Shown one piece after another: positions 52,416 through 62,381 of a DNA stretch of 64,000 nt. Where the stretch lies: contig CAVQKF010000014.1 in NCBI GenBank assembly GCA_963712955.1, positions 248,001 to 312,000 on the forward strand. The letters are read 5' to 3'. The notes beneath the pieces are model-generated. The model had not been told where the DNA came from. It ran no database searches and was given only the letters and a program-made list of their open reading frames with translations. Each line of letters opens with the position of its first letter. The stretch's first letter is position 1. The position numbers and the translations under genes were made by a program. Origin of the DNA: DATFVJ01 sp963712955 (GTDB lineage: Bacteria > Actinomycetota > Actinomycetes > Streptosporangiales > Streptosporangiaceae).

Positions 52416-54872
52416 ATGTCCCGCCTGACGGATGACCTGCCCAGGGGGATGAAAGGATCGCGAGCAGCATGGGGGCGGCAGGCGATCGACCGGATCACGG
52501 GCCACAAGGCCGTACCCGCCGCACGAAGAGTCCACCGGCCGGTCCTGCTGGCGCGGGGGGATCCGGCGCGGGGGGATCCGGCGCGGGAGGATCCGGCGCG
52601 GGGGGATCCGGCGCGGGGGGACCCGGCGCGGGGGGACCCGGCCCGGGGGGACCCGGCCCGGGGGGACCCGGCCCGGGGGGACCCGGCCCGGGGGGACCCG
52701 GCCCGGGGGGACCCGGCCCGGGGGGACCCGGCCCGGGGGGACCCGGCCCGGGGGGACCCGGCGCCGGGGCAATCCGGCGCGGGGCAATCCGGCGCGGGGC
52801 AATCCGGCGCGGGGGGATCCGGCGCGGGGCGATCCGGCCCGGGGCGATCCGGCCCGGGGCGATCCCGTGCGGCGGCATCCGGCGCGGTGGGAATCGCTGG
52901 ACCGGAACTCGCCCAGGCGGTTTTCGCGGGAACGCCTGACGCAATCGTCGTGATCAATGAGGCCGGGCAGATCGCCGAGTTCAACCCCGCGGCGGAGGCC
53001 ACCTTCGGTCTGAGCCGTGCGGAGGCACTCGGCAAGGACATGATTGGGCTCCTCATTCCCGTGCGCAGGCGCCGGGCCTACCGTGCCGCATTGGCACGAT
53101 TCGTCCGTACCGGTGATCAGGAGGCGCTCCGCAGCTTTCACCGCAGGTCCGCGACGAGCGCAATGCACGCGGACGGCACGGAGTTCTCGGTGGAGTCGAC
53201 GGTGCTGCCGCTGACCGTCAGCGGCGCGAGGTTCTGCTGCGAGCTCATCAGGGACACGAGCGACCTCACACATGCGACCTCGGCCCTCGCCGAGAGCGAG
53301 CAGCGGTTCCGGCTGCTTTCCACACTCGCCCCGGTCGGCATCCTGCAGACGGACGCCGATGGCGAGGCTGTCTTCGTGAACGACCGATGGTGCGCGCTGA
53401 CCGGTTTGACTGCCGACGAGGCACTCAGCCAAGGCTGGGCAGGCGTCCTCGCCCCGGAATATGCCGACTTCGTCGAGGCCGTGTGGGCGGACGCGCAGAG
53501 CGCCGGTGAGGAGTTCTACGCTGAAATCGAGCTCCAAGCGCCCGCTGGGTCCGCGACGTGGGTCCAGGGCACCGCGGTGCCGTTGCAGGACGCGGACGGT
53601 CGCATGGTCGGCTATCTCGGCACAATGGTGGATATCTCGGCACTAAAGGCTGCCGACGCCGAGCGGGAGAGAATGCTCGCCGCCGAGAGGAACGCCCGGC
53701 GGATTGCCGCGGAGAACGCCGAACGGCTCGTCAGGCTTGTCGCCGCGGTTCCCGCAGCGGTCCTGGTGGAAGACGACCGGCGGCGGATCGTGCTTGTGAA
53801 CGACGACTTTTGCGACCTGTTCGAGATCTCGGCGCCGCCGGCGGAACTGACCGGCGCAAAGGCCGCACCTGTTATCGCCAAGAGCGGGGACGTGGCTGCG
53901 GACCCTGATGGATTTCTGCTGCGCGCCGACCAGATTACGGCCGCCCGCGAACTCGTGACCGACGAAGAGATCTTCCTCGCCGACGGCCGGATCTACGATC
54001 GTGACTACGTGCCCGTATTTGTCGGAAAGGAGTGGCACGGCCAGGTCTGGATGTACTGGGACGTGACAGAACGGAGGGCGTTCGACCGACAGCGCGAGCG
54101 CGTACTGACCGCCGAGCTAAAGGCCCGCAAGGCCACCGAGGCAGCGCGGAGGAATCTCGACGAGCAGAACAAGCGCCTGCGGGAGCTCGACGAACTTAAG
54201 ACGAATTTTATGACCACGCTCTCGCACGAGCTGCGCACTCCGCTCACCTCGATCGTGTCGTTCACCGAACTGCTCAAGGACGCAGAGCCTCCGCCCGGCC
54301 CGCAGGAGGCCGAGTTCCTTGACATCATCGAACGCAACTCGGACCGGCTGCTGCGGCTTGTCTCCGACCTGCTCCTGCTCGGCCACCTTGAGGTGGGTTC
54401 ACTCCCGCTTGAGCTCGCCCCGGCCTCGGCCGCCGAGCTCACGGAGGAGGCGGTGCGTGCCCGGTCAGCTCCTGCGCACCGCCGCGGCGTCACAATCGAG
54501 ATTGCCGCTGACGACGGGCCACCTCTGCGGGTGGACCGCCTGCGCATGCTGCAGGTTTTCGACAACCTCATCTCAAACGCGATCAAGTTCACCGACCCGG
54601 GTGGCAATGTTCACGTCACGGCGCGCTGCGACGGGGACGAGTGGCGGATCGACGTCGCGGACTCGGGCATCGGAATCCCCACAGAGGAGCTGGATAGGAT
54701 CTTCGAACGTTTCTTCCGCGCCTCCAACGCCCGGATCGAGGCGGTGCCGGGGACCGGGCTCGGACTTTCCGTCGTACAGGCAATCGTGGACGTGCACGGT
54801 GGGCGGCTGGAGGTACAGAGCACACCAGGTAAGGGCACCACCTTCAGTGTGTATCTGAGGGCGAGCCGATGA
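52416..54872 (+). CDS. Multi-PAS sensor histidine kinase with repetitive N-terminus, 818 aa
   Basis: The N-terminal 150 residues hold the ARGDP repeat (next entry). PAS domains follow at about 160-280 (AGTPDAIVVINEAGQIAEFN), 290-410 (LSTLAPVGILQTDADGEAVF) and 430-550 (VAAVPAAVLVEDDRRRIVLV). The DHp helix has the phospho-acceptor His604 in LSHELRTPLTS, and the ATPase end has NLISNAIKFTDPG, DSGIGIP and GTGLGLSVVQAI. There is no membrane segment, so it senses inside the cell. The start is uncertain: ATG 52416 or 52449, neither with a well-spaced ribosome site. Its stop overlaps the response regulator start (ATGA). Confidence 0.9.
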   Translation: MSRLTDDLPRGMKGSRAAWGRQAIDRITGHKAVPAARRVHRPVLLARGDPARGDPAREDPARGDPARGDPARGDPARGDPARGDPARGDPARGDPARGDPARGDPARGDPARGDPAPGQSGAGQSGAGQSGAGGSGAGRSGPGRSGPGRSRAAASGAVGIAGPELAQAVFAGTPDAIVVINEAGQIAEFNPAAEATFGLSRAEALGKDMIGLLIPVRRRRAYRAALARFVRTGDQEALRSFHRRSATSAMHADGTEFSVESTVLPLTVSGARFCCELIRDTSDLTHATSALAESEQRFRLLSTLAPVGILQTDADGEAVFVNDRWCALTGLTADEALSQGWAGVLAPEYADFVEAVWADAQSAGEEFYAEIELQAPAGSATWVQGTAVPLQDADGRMVGYLGTMVDISALKAADAERERMLAAERNARRIAAENAERLVRLVAAVPAAVLVEDDRRRIVLVNDDFCDLFEISAPPAELTGAKAAPVIAKSGDVAADPDGFLLRADQITAARELVTDEEIFLADGRIYDRDYVPVFVGKEWHGQVWMYWDVTERRAFDRQRERVLTAELKARKATEAARRNLDEQNKRLRELDELKTNFMTTLSHELRTPLTSIVSFTELLKDAEPPPGPQEAEFLDIIERNSDRLLRLVSDLLLLGHLEVGSLPLELAPASAAELTEEAVRARSAPAHRRGVTIEIAADDGPPLRVDRLRMLQVFDNLISNAIKFTDPGGNVHVTARCDGDEWRIDVADSGIGIPTEELDRIFERFFRASNARIEAVPGTGLGLSVVQAIVDVHGGRLEVQSTPGKGTTFSVYLRASR
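52551..52865 (+). repeat. 15-bp tandem array (21 units) in the histidine kinase gene
   Basis: Twenty-one head-to-tail 15-bp units such as GCGCGGGGGGATCCG and GCCCGGGGGGACCCG, followed by decayed units to about 52900. In the kinase frame they read ARGDP, later GQSGA and GRSGP. Other frames are also open through the array. Unit length is a multiple of three, so gain or loss of units changes linker length only. Confidence 0.95.
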
Positions 54873-55555
54873 CGAAGCGGATCCTGCTCATCGAGGACGA
54901 TCCGGACATCGCGCTCGCGGTCCGCACCGTGCTGGGCGGCGCGGGCTTCGACGTCGGCACGGCGCACGACGGCCGCGGCGGTGTGCGCGCATTCCACGAC
55001 CGCCGCCCCAACCTCGTACTGCTCGACATCGGCCTGCCTGGAATGGACGGCTGGCAGGTGCTTGAACGCATCAGGGACATGAGCGACGTACCTGTGCTGA
55101 TGCTCAGCGCGCACGGTCTCGAGATCGACAAGGTCCGCGGCCTCCGGTCCGGCGCGGACGACTACCTCACGAAGCCGTTCGGCAACCAGGAACTTCTTGC
55201 GCGGGTTCAGGCGCTGCTGCGCAGAAACCGCAATCAGAAACCGGAGCAGGAGGTGTACGACGACGGCCGGCTGCAAGTGCGCTTCGCGTCCAGGGAGGTC
55301 CTGGCCGATTCGGCACCCGTCCCGCTCACCCCGATTGAGTTCCGGCTGCTCGCCGCTCTCGTACGGCACGCCGGTCAGGTCCTCTCGCAGGAACAACTGC
55401 TTGAGCAGGCATGGAATGATCCGCTAATGGTCGGCCCCGACCGCGTCAAGTTCTCGATCCTCCGGCTGCGCAGGAAACTCGGCTGGCAAGCCGCCGACTC
55501 ACCGATCCAGGCTGTCCGGGGTTTCGGCTACCGCTACCTGCCGCCGTCGCGCTGA
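54869..55555 (+). CDS. OmpR-family response regulator, 228 aa
   Basis: Coupled to the kinase by an ATGA overlap. The receiver domain (1-120) has the acidic pair in LLIEDDPDIA, phospho-acceptor Asp53 in LVLLDIGLPGMDG and the switch lysine in DDYLTKPFG. The winged-helix output domain has LTPIEFRLLAALVRHAGQVL, and RVKFSILRLRRKLGW, ending in GFGYRYLPPSR. It should be phosphorylated by the adjacent kinase and bind DNA; the target promoters are not identified. Confidence 0.93.
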   Translation: MTKRILLIEDDPDIALAVRTVLGGAGFDVGTAHDGRGGVRAFHDRRPNLVLLDIGLPGMDGWQVLERIRDMSDVPVLMLSAHGLEIDKVRGLRSGADDYLTKPFGNQELLARVQALLRRNRNQKPEQEVYDDGRLQVRFASREVLADSAPVPLTPIEFRLLAALVRHAGQVLSQEQLLEQAWNDPLMVGPDRVKFSILRLRRKLGWQAADSPIQAVRGFGYRYLPPSR

Positions 55556-55838
55556 GCTCATTTTCTGGCCCACTCGTGAGTGGATAACCCGGGCCTGCAC
55601 GTTCCCCTGCTGCCGGCGGCCCGCCACGCGGTGCGACAAAGATCACACCCTGGCCTACGATCAGGGCGGGCAGGACCTGTGAATGCTTCATCTCGCCACC
55701 GGGCAAGCGATAATCACACAGGTCGGCACGCGGTCTGCGGTGAGAGGGGCAGGTTCGCGCAGCGCCAGAACGTTCGCTATCGGTGCGGAGAGCGACAGTG
55801 CATGGAGGATCGGTCGGGGCGGCAGAAACGCTCGGTCA

Positions 55839-58250
55839 TCACTGGTACCGGAGGGCCGCGCCGGGCTGGATCCGGGTGGCGCGGCGCAGCGGCACGCGGA
55901 TGACGAGGAGGGTGAGCACGAGGACGCCGGCGAGCGTGATCAGCGGGATGGCCGGCGGGAATTCCTGCGGAAGGGCGAGGTCGACATCGCGGCGCACGAG
56001 CGCCAGCAGCCCCTGGTAGATCAGCCAGCCGAGCAGCACCCCGAACGCCCAGCCGACAACGGCCAGGATCACCGCCTCGGCGCTGAACACGCGCCGGATG
56101 TGGCGGGCTCTGGCACCCACGCAGCGCAGGATCCCGACCTCCCGGGTGCGCTCGATGACGCCCATGCTGAGGGTGCTGACCAGGCCCATGAGCGTGATGG
56201 CCACGACCAGGATGCCCAGGATCTCAACGATGGTGAGGATGGAGGCCTCGGCTGGCGGTGGTTTGCGCCTCGATAACGTAGATCTTCGTGGTGCTGACCG
56301 GGTACCCGGCGGCGGCCAGCCGGGCCGCGGCAGCGGTGGCCGCCCGGTCGATGGCTGCATGGGCGGAACTCGCTGTGCTGAGCCAGATCGAGTCCGCGGT
56401 GCCGGGCGTGCCGTCCAGGCGTTCCAGCACCTGCAGCGGGAAGTAGACGGTGGCGCCCCCGTTGTTCTCGCCAATGTCGATCCCGATGACGCGGACCCTG
56501 GTGGGCCCCGCGGCCATGTTCAGGGTGAGGATCTGCCCGACCTGGGCGCGGGCGGCGCGCGCGACGACGGGCCCGAGCACCACCAGCGGGATGGCCGTCC
56601 GGGCGCCGGCGGCGGTATCAGCGCTGGTGAACCAGTGGCCAGCGCTCAGCCGGTACGAGTAGAGGGGATGGCTGCCCAGGCCCCACGCCACGTAGGCCTG
56701 CCCGTTGTACTGCACGGAACTCGTCTCGACGGGCTGGGCTCCGGTGACACCGGGCGTCGAAGCGGCCACGGTGACCGCGTGGCTGGTGAACGGCCGCGCG
56801 CCGCTGGCCCGCTGCCTCCCCGACGCCGAAGCTGAAGTGCAGCTTGCCGATGGTCTGGCTGATGACGGCGGTGATCGACTGGCCGAGGGCGAGGAAGGAG
56901 ATCGCAAGCCCGGCGGCGACGGCGACCTGCGCGATCGTGGCCACGCTGCGCCGCTTTTGCCGCAGCACGTTGCGGACTCCCATCCGCAGGCTGCCCGGTA
57001 CCCCGGTCCCGGCCAGCAGGCCGCTGCGCGCGGCCAGCCGGTCGAGCCAGGCCGGAGCCGAATCCGGTGGTGCCGGTTCCGGCCAGGGTCTCGGCCACGG
57101 GCCTGCGCAGCGCGCGCCGCAGCGCGGGCAGCGACGCGGCGACGGCGAGCGCCGGGCCGAGCACAAGGCTGGCCACGACGACTGCGGCGGCGATCCCGAA
57201 GCCGAAGGACACGTCGATGAACTTCTCGGCGAAGTAGCGGGCCAGCAGGTAGGCGAGGCGATGCCGAGGATCGTGCCGACGACCGCGCCTGCCGCGCCGA
57301 GCATCGCCGCGGTGCGCACGATGATGCCGCCGATCTGCCGCCGCCGGCCGCCGAGCGTCTTGAGGATGGCGATCTCGCTGGCCTGCTCGGCGATGAGGGT
57401 GTTCATCGTGGCGGAGATGAGGAACAGGGCGGAGACGAACGCCAGGATCGTGATGATGTACAGCAGCGCCATGATGTGGCTGAACCCGGACTGGCCTGGC
57501 CACTGCCCGGGGGCCCGGACGGCGGGCAGCGCCGTGATCGGGTCCGTTCCGGTCTGCGCGGTCAGGTAGGCGCGCACCTCGGCGACCACCCGGGACTGCG
57601 CGGCCGTGCTGTCGTCGGTGAGCCGGAACCCCAGGTAGTTGTAGCCCGCGGGCGCCGCGCAGCGCCTGCACCGTGGCCGCGGGGCGTAGAAGACCGGCGT
57701 GGTCGAGCCATTCGCGCCGGGGGTCGCGTACAGGTTCAGGCCGGTGCCGCTGACCCGCAGCCGTACCAGCCTGCCGCTGGCGGCCCGCACGTCGATCGTG
57801 CCGCCGTCGGGGACGGCGAAGCCGGTGGCCCGGGCGTTGCCCGCGTCGGCCAGGACCTCGCCCGGCCCGGGCAGCCGGCCGGACATCAGCGGGACGGTGT
57901 TGACCGTGGCGGACGCCAGGTCGCCGCCGGCGATCCCGACGTCCTGGGTGCCGGCACCGGATCGTCACCGTGGTGGCGTAGCCGACGGCCGGGCTGACCG
58001 CGGCGACGCCCGGCAGGTGGCCGAGCGCGCTGAGCTGGGCGGGGCTCAGGTCAAGATCGCTGGTGGATATCCCGACGTCGTACAGGTGGCTCTCCGGCGA
58101 CCTGGCGGTTCATCGCCGCGTTCAGCAGGCTCGGCACGGCGAGGAAGCCCAGGCTCGCGATGGCGATGCTCAGCGTGAACACGGCCAGCAGCGTGCGGGC
58201 GCGGTGCCGGGTCAGGTCGCCCCATGGCCTTGCGGTTCAGCGTGCTCATG
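55839..58250 (-). pseudogene. MacB/FtsX-type ABC permease, heavily frameshifted
   Basis: The expected protein can be followed through at least seven frame changes. It begins MSTLNRKAMG at 58250, where four Gs give a shift near 58225. A later frame carries SHLYDVGISTSDLDLSPAQL and VAAVSPAVGYATTVTI. The next gives MALLYIITILAFVSALFLIS with TLIAEQASEIAILKTLGGRR, then LAYLLARYFAEKFIDVSFGF, then RMGVRNVLRQKRRSVATIAQ. The end is GLVSTLSMGVIERTREVGIL and VLLGWLIYQGLLAL. Two FtsX domains with about eight helices and outer domains would result. As written no functional product is possible. The gene faces the OmpR-type regulator tail to tail. Confidence 0.8.
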
Positions 58251-58933
58251 GCCGCCGCCCCGTGTCGCCGGTGATCAGGCCATCGCGAACGGACACGATC
58301 CGGGAGCCGAGCGCGGCGAGCGCCTGGTCGTGCGTGACGTACACGACCGTGGTCCCGTTCTCGTTCAGCCCCTTGAGCAGCTTGAACATGTCCCGGGCCA
58401 TGCGCGGTGTCGAGGTTGCCGGTGGGCTCGTCGCCGAGCAGGATCGGCGGCTGGCAGGCCATCGCCCGGGCGATCGCGACGCGCTGCTGCTCCCCGCCGG
58501 ACAGCTCCAGCGGCAGCCGGTCGCCGCGGTCGCCGAGCCCGACCGCGGCCAGGTGACGGCTCGCCACGGCCTTGCGCTCGCGGGCCGGGCCGAGCCGGGC
58601 CAGGTCCAGCGGGAGCGTGGCGTTCTCCGCCGCGGTGAGCGTGGGCATCAGCTGGAAGAACTGGAAGACGATGCCGATGGTGCGGCCGCGCCAGACGGCG
58701 AGCTGCTCCTCGGTCATCTGGTCCAGGCGGCTGCCGTTGACCGTCACCGTGCCGGCGGTGGGCCGGTCGATGCCGGCGATGAGGTTGATGATGGTCGTCT
58801 TGCCGCTGCCCGACGGGCCGGTGATCGCCACCATCTCACCCGCGGCGATGGCCAGGTCCACGCCGCTCAGCGCGGGGAACCCGACCCCCCGCCCACCTCC
58901 CCTGCCCCCTGCACTGCGGTAGATCTTTTCCAC
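58250..58933 (-). pseudogene. MacB-type ABC transporter ATPase, one frameshift
   Basis: GTG 58933 is the first start in frame. Walker A is ITGPSGSGKTTIINLIAG, the Q-loop is FQFFQLMPTLTA, the signature is LELSGGEQQRVAIARAMAC and Walker B is ILLGDEPTGNLDT. At about 58405 one extra C shifts the frame; without it the sequence would continue AMARDMFKLLKGLNENGTTV, VYVTHDQALAALGSRIV, including the H-loop. It would power the permease next to it in exporting peptides or drugs. Either a recent loss or a sequencing indel. Confidence 0.85.
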
Positions 58934-59163
58934 GCGGGCCAGCTCAATGATGGGTTCCCGTAATCTTGCCTGGAAGGCTCATAACCATTACGATCGCCGG
59001 CCGGGCAGCGACCCCGCATCGGCCGCGATGCCCGTTTCCGCGACCATCCCCCGGCGGCGTTGCCGGGCCCGTACCGGCGACAGGAATCCGCCGCAGGTAG
59101 GGCCCGGCGGATCAGCCGCGCGGAGGATGGCCTCGGCCTCCGGCCAGGCCTTACGATCGGCTG

Positions 59164-60394
59164 GTGAAGAGGCTTGCCGCCTGGGCCGTCGCGCTCCCGC
59201 CGCGCATGCAGGACCTCGCGCTCGCGCTCGCGCTGGCCGCATACAACGTCGGCTCGCTGATCCCGGAGGCCGGGCAGCTGCGCCTGCCCTACGCGGCGTT
59301 CGCGCTGGTCGTGCTGCAGACACTGCCGCTGACCTGGCGGCGGCGCTGGCCGGTCGGCCGCATGCCTGGTCATCGGCATTCCCCGCACGCTCTACGACGA
59401 CCTGGGCATCGGCTTCGCGCCGCTGCCGCTCGCCTCGATGATTGCCTTCTACACGGTGATGGACCGCAGCTCGACGCGGGTGCGCTGGGTGGTGAGCGTC
59501 CTGACGCTGGCCGGCGTCGGCCGGGCGGCACTGCTGCCTGGTCACACGCTCTATGACTTCTTCGTCGGGGTGCTGGAGTTCGCCGCCGCCGGCATGGCTG
59601 GCATCATCAGCCGCACCCGCCGGGCCTACCTGCGGGAGGTCGAGGCGCGAGCCGAGCACGCGGAGGCCGAGCGCGACCGGGAGGTGGCGCTGGCGGCGGC
59701 GCAGGAGCGGACCAGGATCGCCAGGGAACTGCACGACGTGGTGGCGCATCACGTCAGCCTGATGGCGGTCCAGTCCGAGGCCGCCGCCTCCCTGCTGCCC
59801 GGCCAGCCCGCCGAGGCGGGAAAGTCCGTGCAGATCATCGGCCAGACCGCGCGCGAGGCGCTGGCCGAGCTTCGCCGGCTTCTCGGGGTCCTACGCGGCC
59901 CGGCCGTCGCGTGGCCGCGCGGCCGGGCAAGCACGTCACCGTCCCCGTCGATCAGCGAGCTCGACGAGGTGCTCGTGCCGGTACGCCAGGCCGGGATCGC
60001 CGTGGACCTGCGGGTGGAGGGCAGCCCGGTCAGGCTGGCGCCCGGCGTCGACCTGACCGCCTACCGGATCGTGCAGGAGGCGCTGACCAACACCGTCCGG
60101 CACTCCGGCGCGGACGAGGCGGCGGTGACCGTCAGCTATGAGCCTGGCTACGTCACCGTCTCGGTGACCGATGCGGGAAACGGGCCTGTCGCCGCGGCTG
60201 CCCGCCGGCCGGCGACGCCAGCCGGAGCTGGCCTGCGGCAGACGCTGAACGGCAGCAGCGCGCGGTCGGCTGGACCGGGTGGGTTCGGGTTGGCAGGCAT
60301 CGCCGAGCGGGTCGCATCGTGCGGCGGCAGCCTGACCGTCGGCCCCGGCCAGGCGGGCGGGTTCACGATCACGGCCAGGCTGCCGGCGCCATGA
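59164..60394 (+). pseudogene. NarL-type sensor histidine kinase, one frameshift
   Basis: The frame from GTG 59164 gives two or three membrane helices (LALALALAAYNVGSLIPEAG and AAFALVVLQTLPLTWRRRWP). Near 59355 an extra G moves the reading into the next frame (ACLVIGIPRTLYDDLGIGFA, then ASMIAFYTVMD), which stays open to the end. The HisKA_3 box is RIARELHDVVAHHVSLMAVQ, and the ATPase domain follows (AYRIVQEALTNTVRHSG; FGLAGIAERV). It is divergent from the ABC exporter, the common layout for an exporter controlled by a cell-envelope stress two-component pair. Confidence 0.85.
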
Positions 60395-61085
60395 CCAGCC
60401 GCCAGCGCCGATCCGGGTGCTCGTCGTCGATGACCAGGAACTGGTCAGGACCGGATTCTGCGTGATCCTCGAGGCAGCGGACGGGATCACCGTGGTCGCC
60501 GAGGCGGCCGACGGGGCACAGGCCGTCCAGGCTGCCGCCGACCATCAGCCGGACGTGATCTTGATGGACGTGCGGATGCCGGAAATGGACGGCATCGAGG
60601 CCACCAGGCGGATCACCGGCGGAGACCGGACGGCCAGGTCAAAGGTAGTCATGCTGACCACCTTCGACCTCGACGACTACGTGTACGAGGCATTGCGGGC
60701 CGGAGCGAGCGGATTCCTGCTAAAGGACGCCCCGCGGCACGACCTGATCGCCGCAGTCAAAATCGCGGCCGCGGGTAACGCGCTGCTCGCGCCGTCGGTA
60801 ACGATGCGGCTGATCGACGCGTTCGCCCGCAGGCCGCCGCAGACGCTGCCAGCGCCGTCCCGGCTGGCATTGCTGACCAGCAGGGAGCGCGACATCCTGC
60901 TGCGGCTTGCCCGCGGCCTGACCAACGCGGAGATAGCCGCCGACCTGGTGATCAGCGAGGCGACCGTGAAGTCCCACGTCGGGAACCTGCTGGCCAAGCT
61001 CGGACTCCGGGACCGGGTCCAGGCCGTGATCCTGGCCTACGAGACCGGCATCGTTCAGCCGGGAGAGGCGGACGCGATCGGCTAG
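60391..61085 (+). CDS. NarL-family response regulator, about 222 aa
   Basis: Receiver with LVVDDQELVRTGF, phospho-acceptor Asp in VILMDVRMPEMDG and the switch lysine in GFLLKDAPR. The C-terminal LuxR helix-turn-helix is LTSRERDILLRLARGLTNAE, IAADLVISEATVKSHVGNLL. The expected ATG at 60391 overlaps the kinase stop (ATGA) but is out of frame with the domain by one base, near 60403. The first in-frame start is GTG 60417, which trims the first strand slightly. Probably a start-region indel in an otherwise intact gene. Confidence 0.85.
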
Positions 61086-61644
61086 CGTGCCGCACCGCAG
61101 CACCCTGGCACCTATCGGCCCGCTCTGACCCAGGACCGTCTTGCGACCCCAGTCAATGGCCGCGTGAATGGCGGCATAGTCCGCTCTGCCGCGCCCATCA
61201 CAAGGTCAAACAAGCCCAGGGCTGGCACCTCGGGCAACCCGTGCCCGGGGTCCTGGTATGGACCACGCCCGCCGGCCGCGGATACACCACCGGCCCGCAT
61301 GACAACCCGGCCGCCTGGGCGGGTCCCCCGGCACGAGGTGGCCGTTCAGCTCCGCCGGTGCTTCCGTTCTCACCCGCCCGGTCACCCACCAGGACCCCAA
61401 GCCACCGGGCGTGTCACAAGATCACGCGATCAGTCAGCACCAGTCAGCCGATGCCTGCCCGCGCTCATCACTCGAAGATCACGAAAACTGCGAAAGTCCA
61501 GATCTTGTGCGAGTCCCCCGCTGGGCGGCTGCCTCCAGTCCTGCTCAACGGCTCCTGCGCGCGCTGAGCAGCCGGCTCCGTGGGCCAGTGATGAGGTGCA
61601 ACCAGCCTGCAACACGCCGGACAACGGTGCGGCTACTCATACCC
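61086..61644. other. Gap with an HNH relic
   Basis: About 560 bp with no intact gene. The HNH fragment described next occupies its first part; the right 300 bp shows nothing I can support apart from the upstream region of the receiver gene. Confidence 0.4.
61176..61330 (+). pseudogene. C-terminal relic of a DUF222/HNH endonuclease
   Basis: The frame reads HSPLCRAHHKVKQAQGWHLG, then QPVPGVLVWTTPAGRGYTTG. The CxxHHxxKQ motif followed by GW-L-QP-PGVL-W-TP-GR-Y-T is the characteristic end of the many actinobacterial DUF222 plus HNH nuclease proteins. Nothing of the N-terminal DUF222 domain is visible upstream, where the NarL-type gene lies. A displaced fragment. Confidence 0.75.
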
Positions 61645-62097
61645 ATGAGCCTGGGGCACATGGGCAACACTGCAGCAGGCGTAAACCGGGGAAAGATCCT
61701 CGTCGTCGAGGACGACCCCGCCGCCGCCCGCTTCGCCCTCTTTGTTCTTGGCGAGCGAGGCGGCTTCGATGTCACGCACCTCGCCGACCCGGTCGTCGCT
61801 ATCCAGCGCGTCACCGACGAGGACTGGGACCTGGTACTCGCCGATCTTGATCTGCCCCTAATGAGTGGCCTGGACCTGATCGCCTCGGTGCGCCGGGTCG
61901 CCCCAGGTCTCCCTGTCGTCCTGACCACCGCGCGAGTCGTCGGCGCCGCGGGATTCCACGCCTGGCTCTCGCACGCCGACGCGTTCCTGGAGAAGCCGAT
62001 CCGGTCACAGCGGCTGATCGCGGTCGCGGCGACCCTGATCGGCGGCCAGCGTGGCGAGAATGCCGCCCGAGTGATCAACAGGAAGGGCAGAACATGA
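61645..62097 (+). CDS. Single-domain response regulator (receiver), 150 aa
   Basis: ATG 61645 gives MSLGHMGNTAAGVNRGKILV; ATG 61660 is an alternative. A CheY-like receiver with ILVVEDDPAAARFALFVLGE, phospho-acceptor Asp67 in LVLADLDLPLMSG and conserved lysine in AFLEKPIRSQRL. There is no output domain; the last 25 residues are basic. No kinase is adjacent. Its stop overlaps the start of the GT2 relic (ATGA), so the two were once, or still are, translationally coupled. Confidence 0.85.
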   Translation: MSLGHMGNTAAGVNRGKILVVEDDPAAARFALFVLGERGGFDVTHLADPVVAIQRVTDEDWDLVLADLDLPLMSGLDLIASVRRVAPGLPVVLTTARVVGAAGFHAWLSHADAFLEKPIRSQRLIAVAATLIGGQRGENAARVINRKGRT

Positions 62098-62348
62098 AGA
62101 TCATCGCGCTCGTGCCTGCGCACAACGAGGCTGAGAGCATTGCGGCCACGATCGGATCATTGCTGGCGCAGACACACGTGCCCGAGGAGATCATTGTCGT
62201 GGCCGACAACTGCACGACGCCACCCAGGAGATCTCACGAGGGTATCCGGTCACCATATTTGAGACCGCGTCCACGTCTGGAAGTGACTGATACCACGATG
62301 ACCCGCCACTACCACGATGACCCGCGACGTCCTCGCCACGTCCCCTGA
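62094..62348 (+). pseudogene. N-terminal GT2 glycosyltransferase relic
   Basis: MKIIALVPAHNEAESIAATI, GSLLAQTHVPEEIIVVADNC is a textbook GT2 start. One base is then missing near 62216; restoring it gives DATQEISRGYPVTIFETAST and a stop at about 62293. Only about 65 residues of the 300 or more needed remain. It begins at the ATGA overlap with the receiver gene, so a receiver-glycosyltransferase operon was probably cut here. Confidence 0.8.
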
Positions 62349-62358
62349 CCCGGGGACG
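62339..62358. terminator. Short GC hairpin after the small membrane protein gene
   Basis: CGTCCCC (62339-62345) pairs with GGGGACG (62352-62358) around a six-base loop. It lies just past the 3' end of the minus-strand gene at 62382 and could also stop rightward transcripts. Confidence 0.5.
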
Positions 62359-62381
62359 GGCGCACCACGCCAGCGGTGCCC

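Noticed and set aside
52368..53537. Minus-strand open frame with long GSPRA and PPGRV repeats
   Set aside because: It only mirrors the 15-bp minisatellite; all frames are open there because the repeat lacks stop codons.
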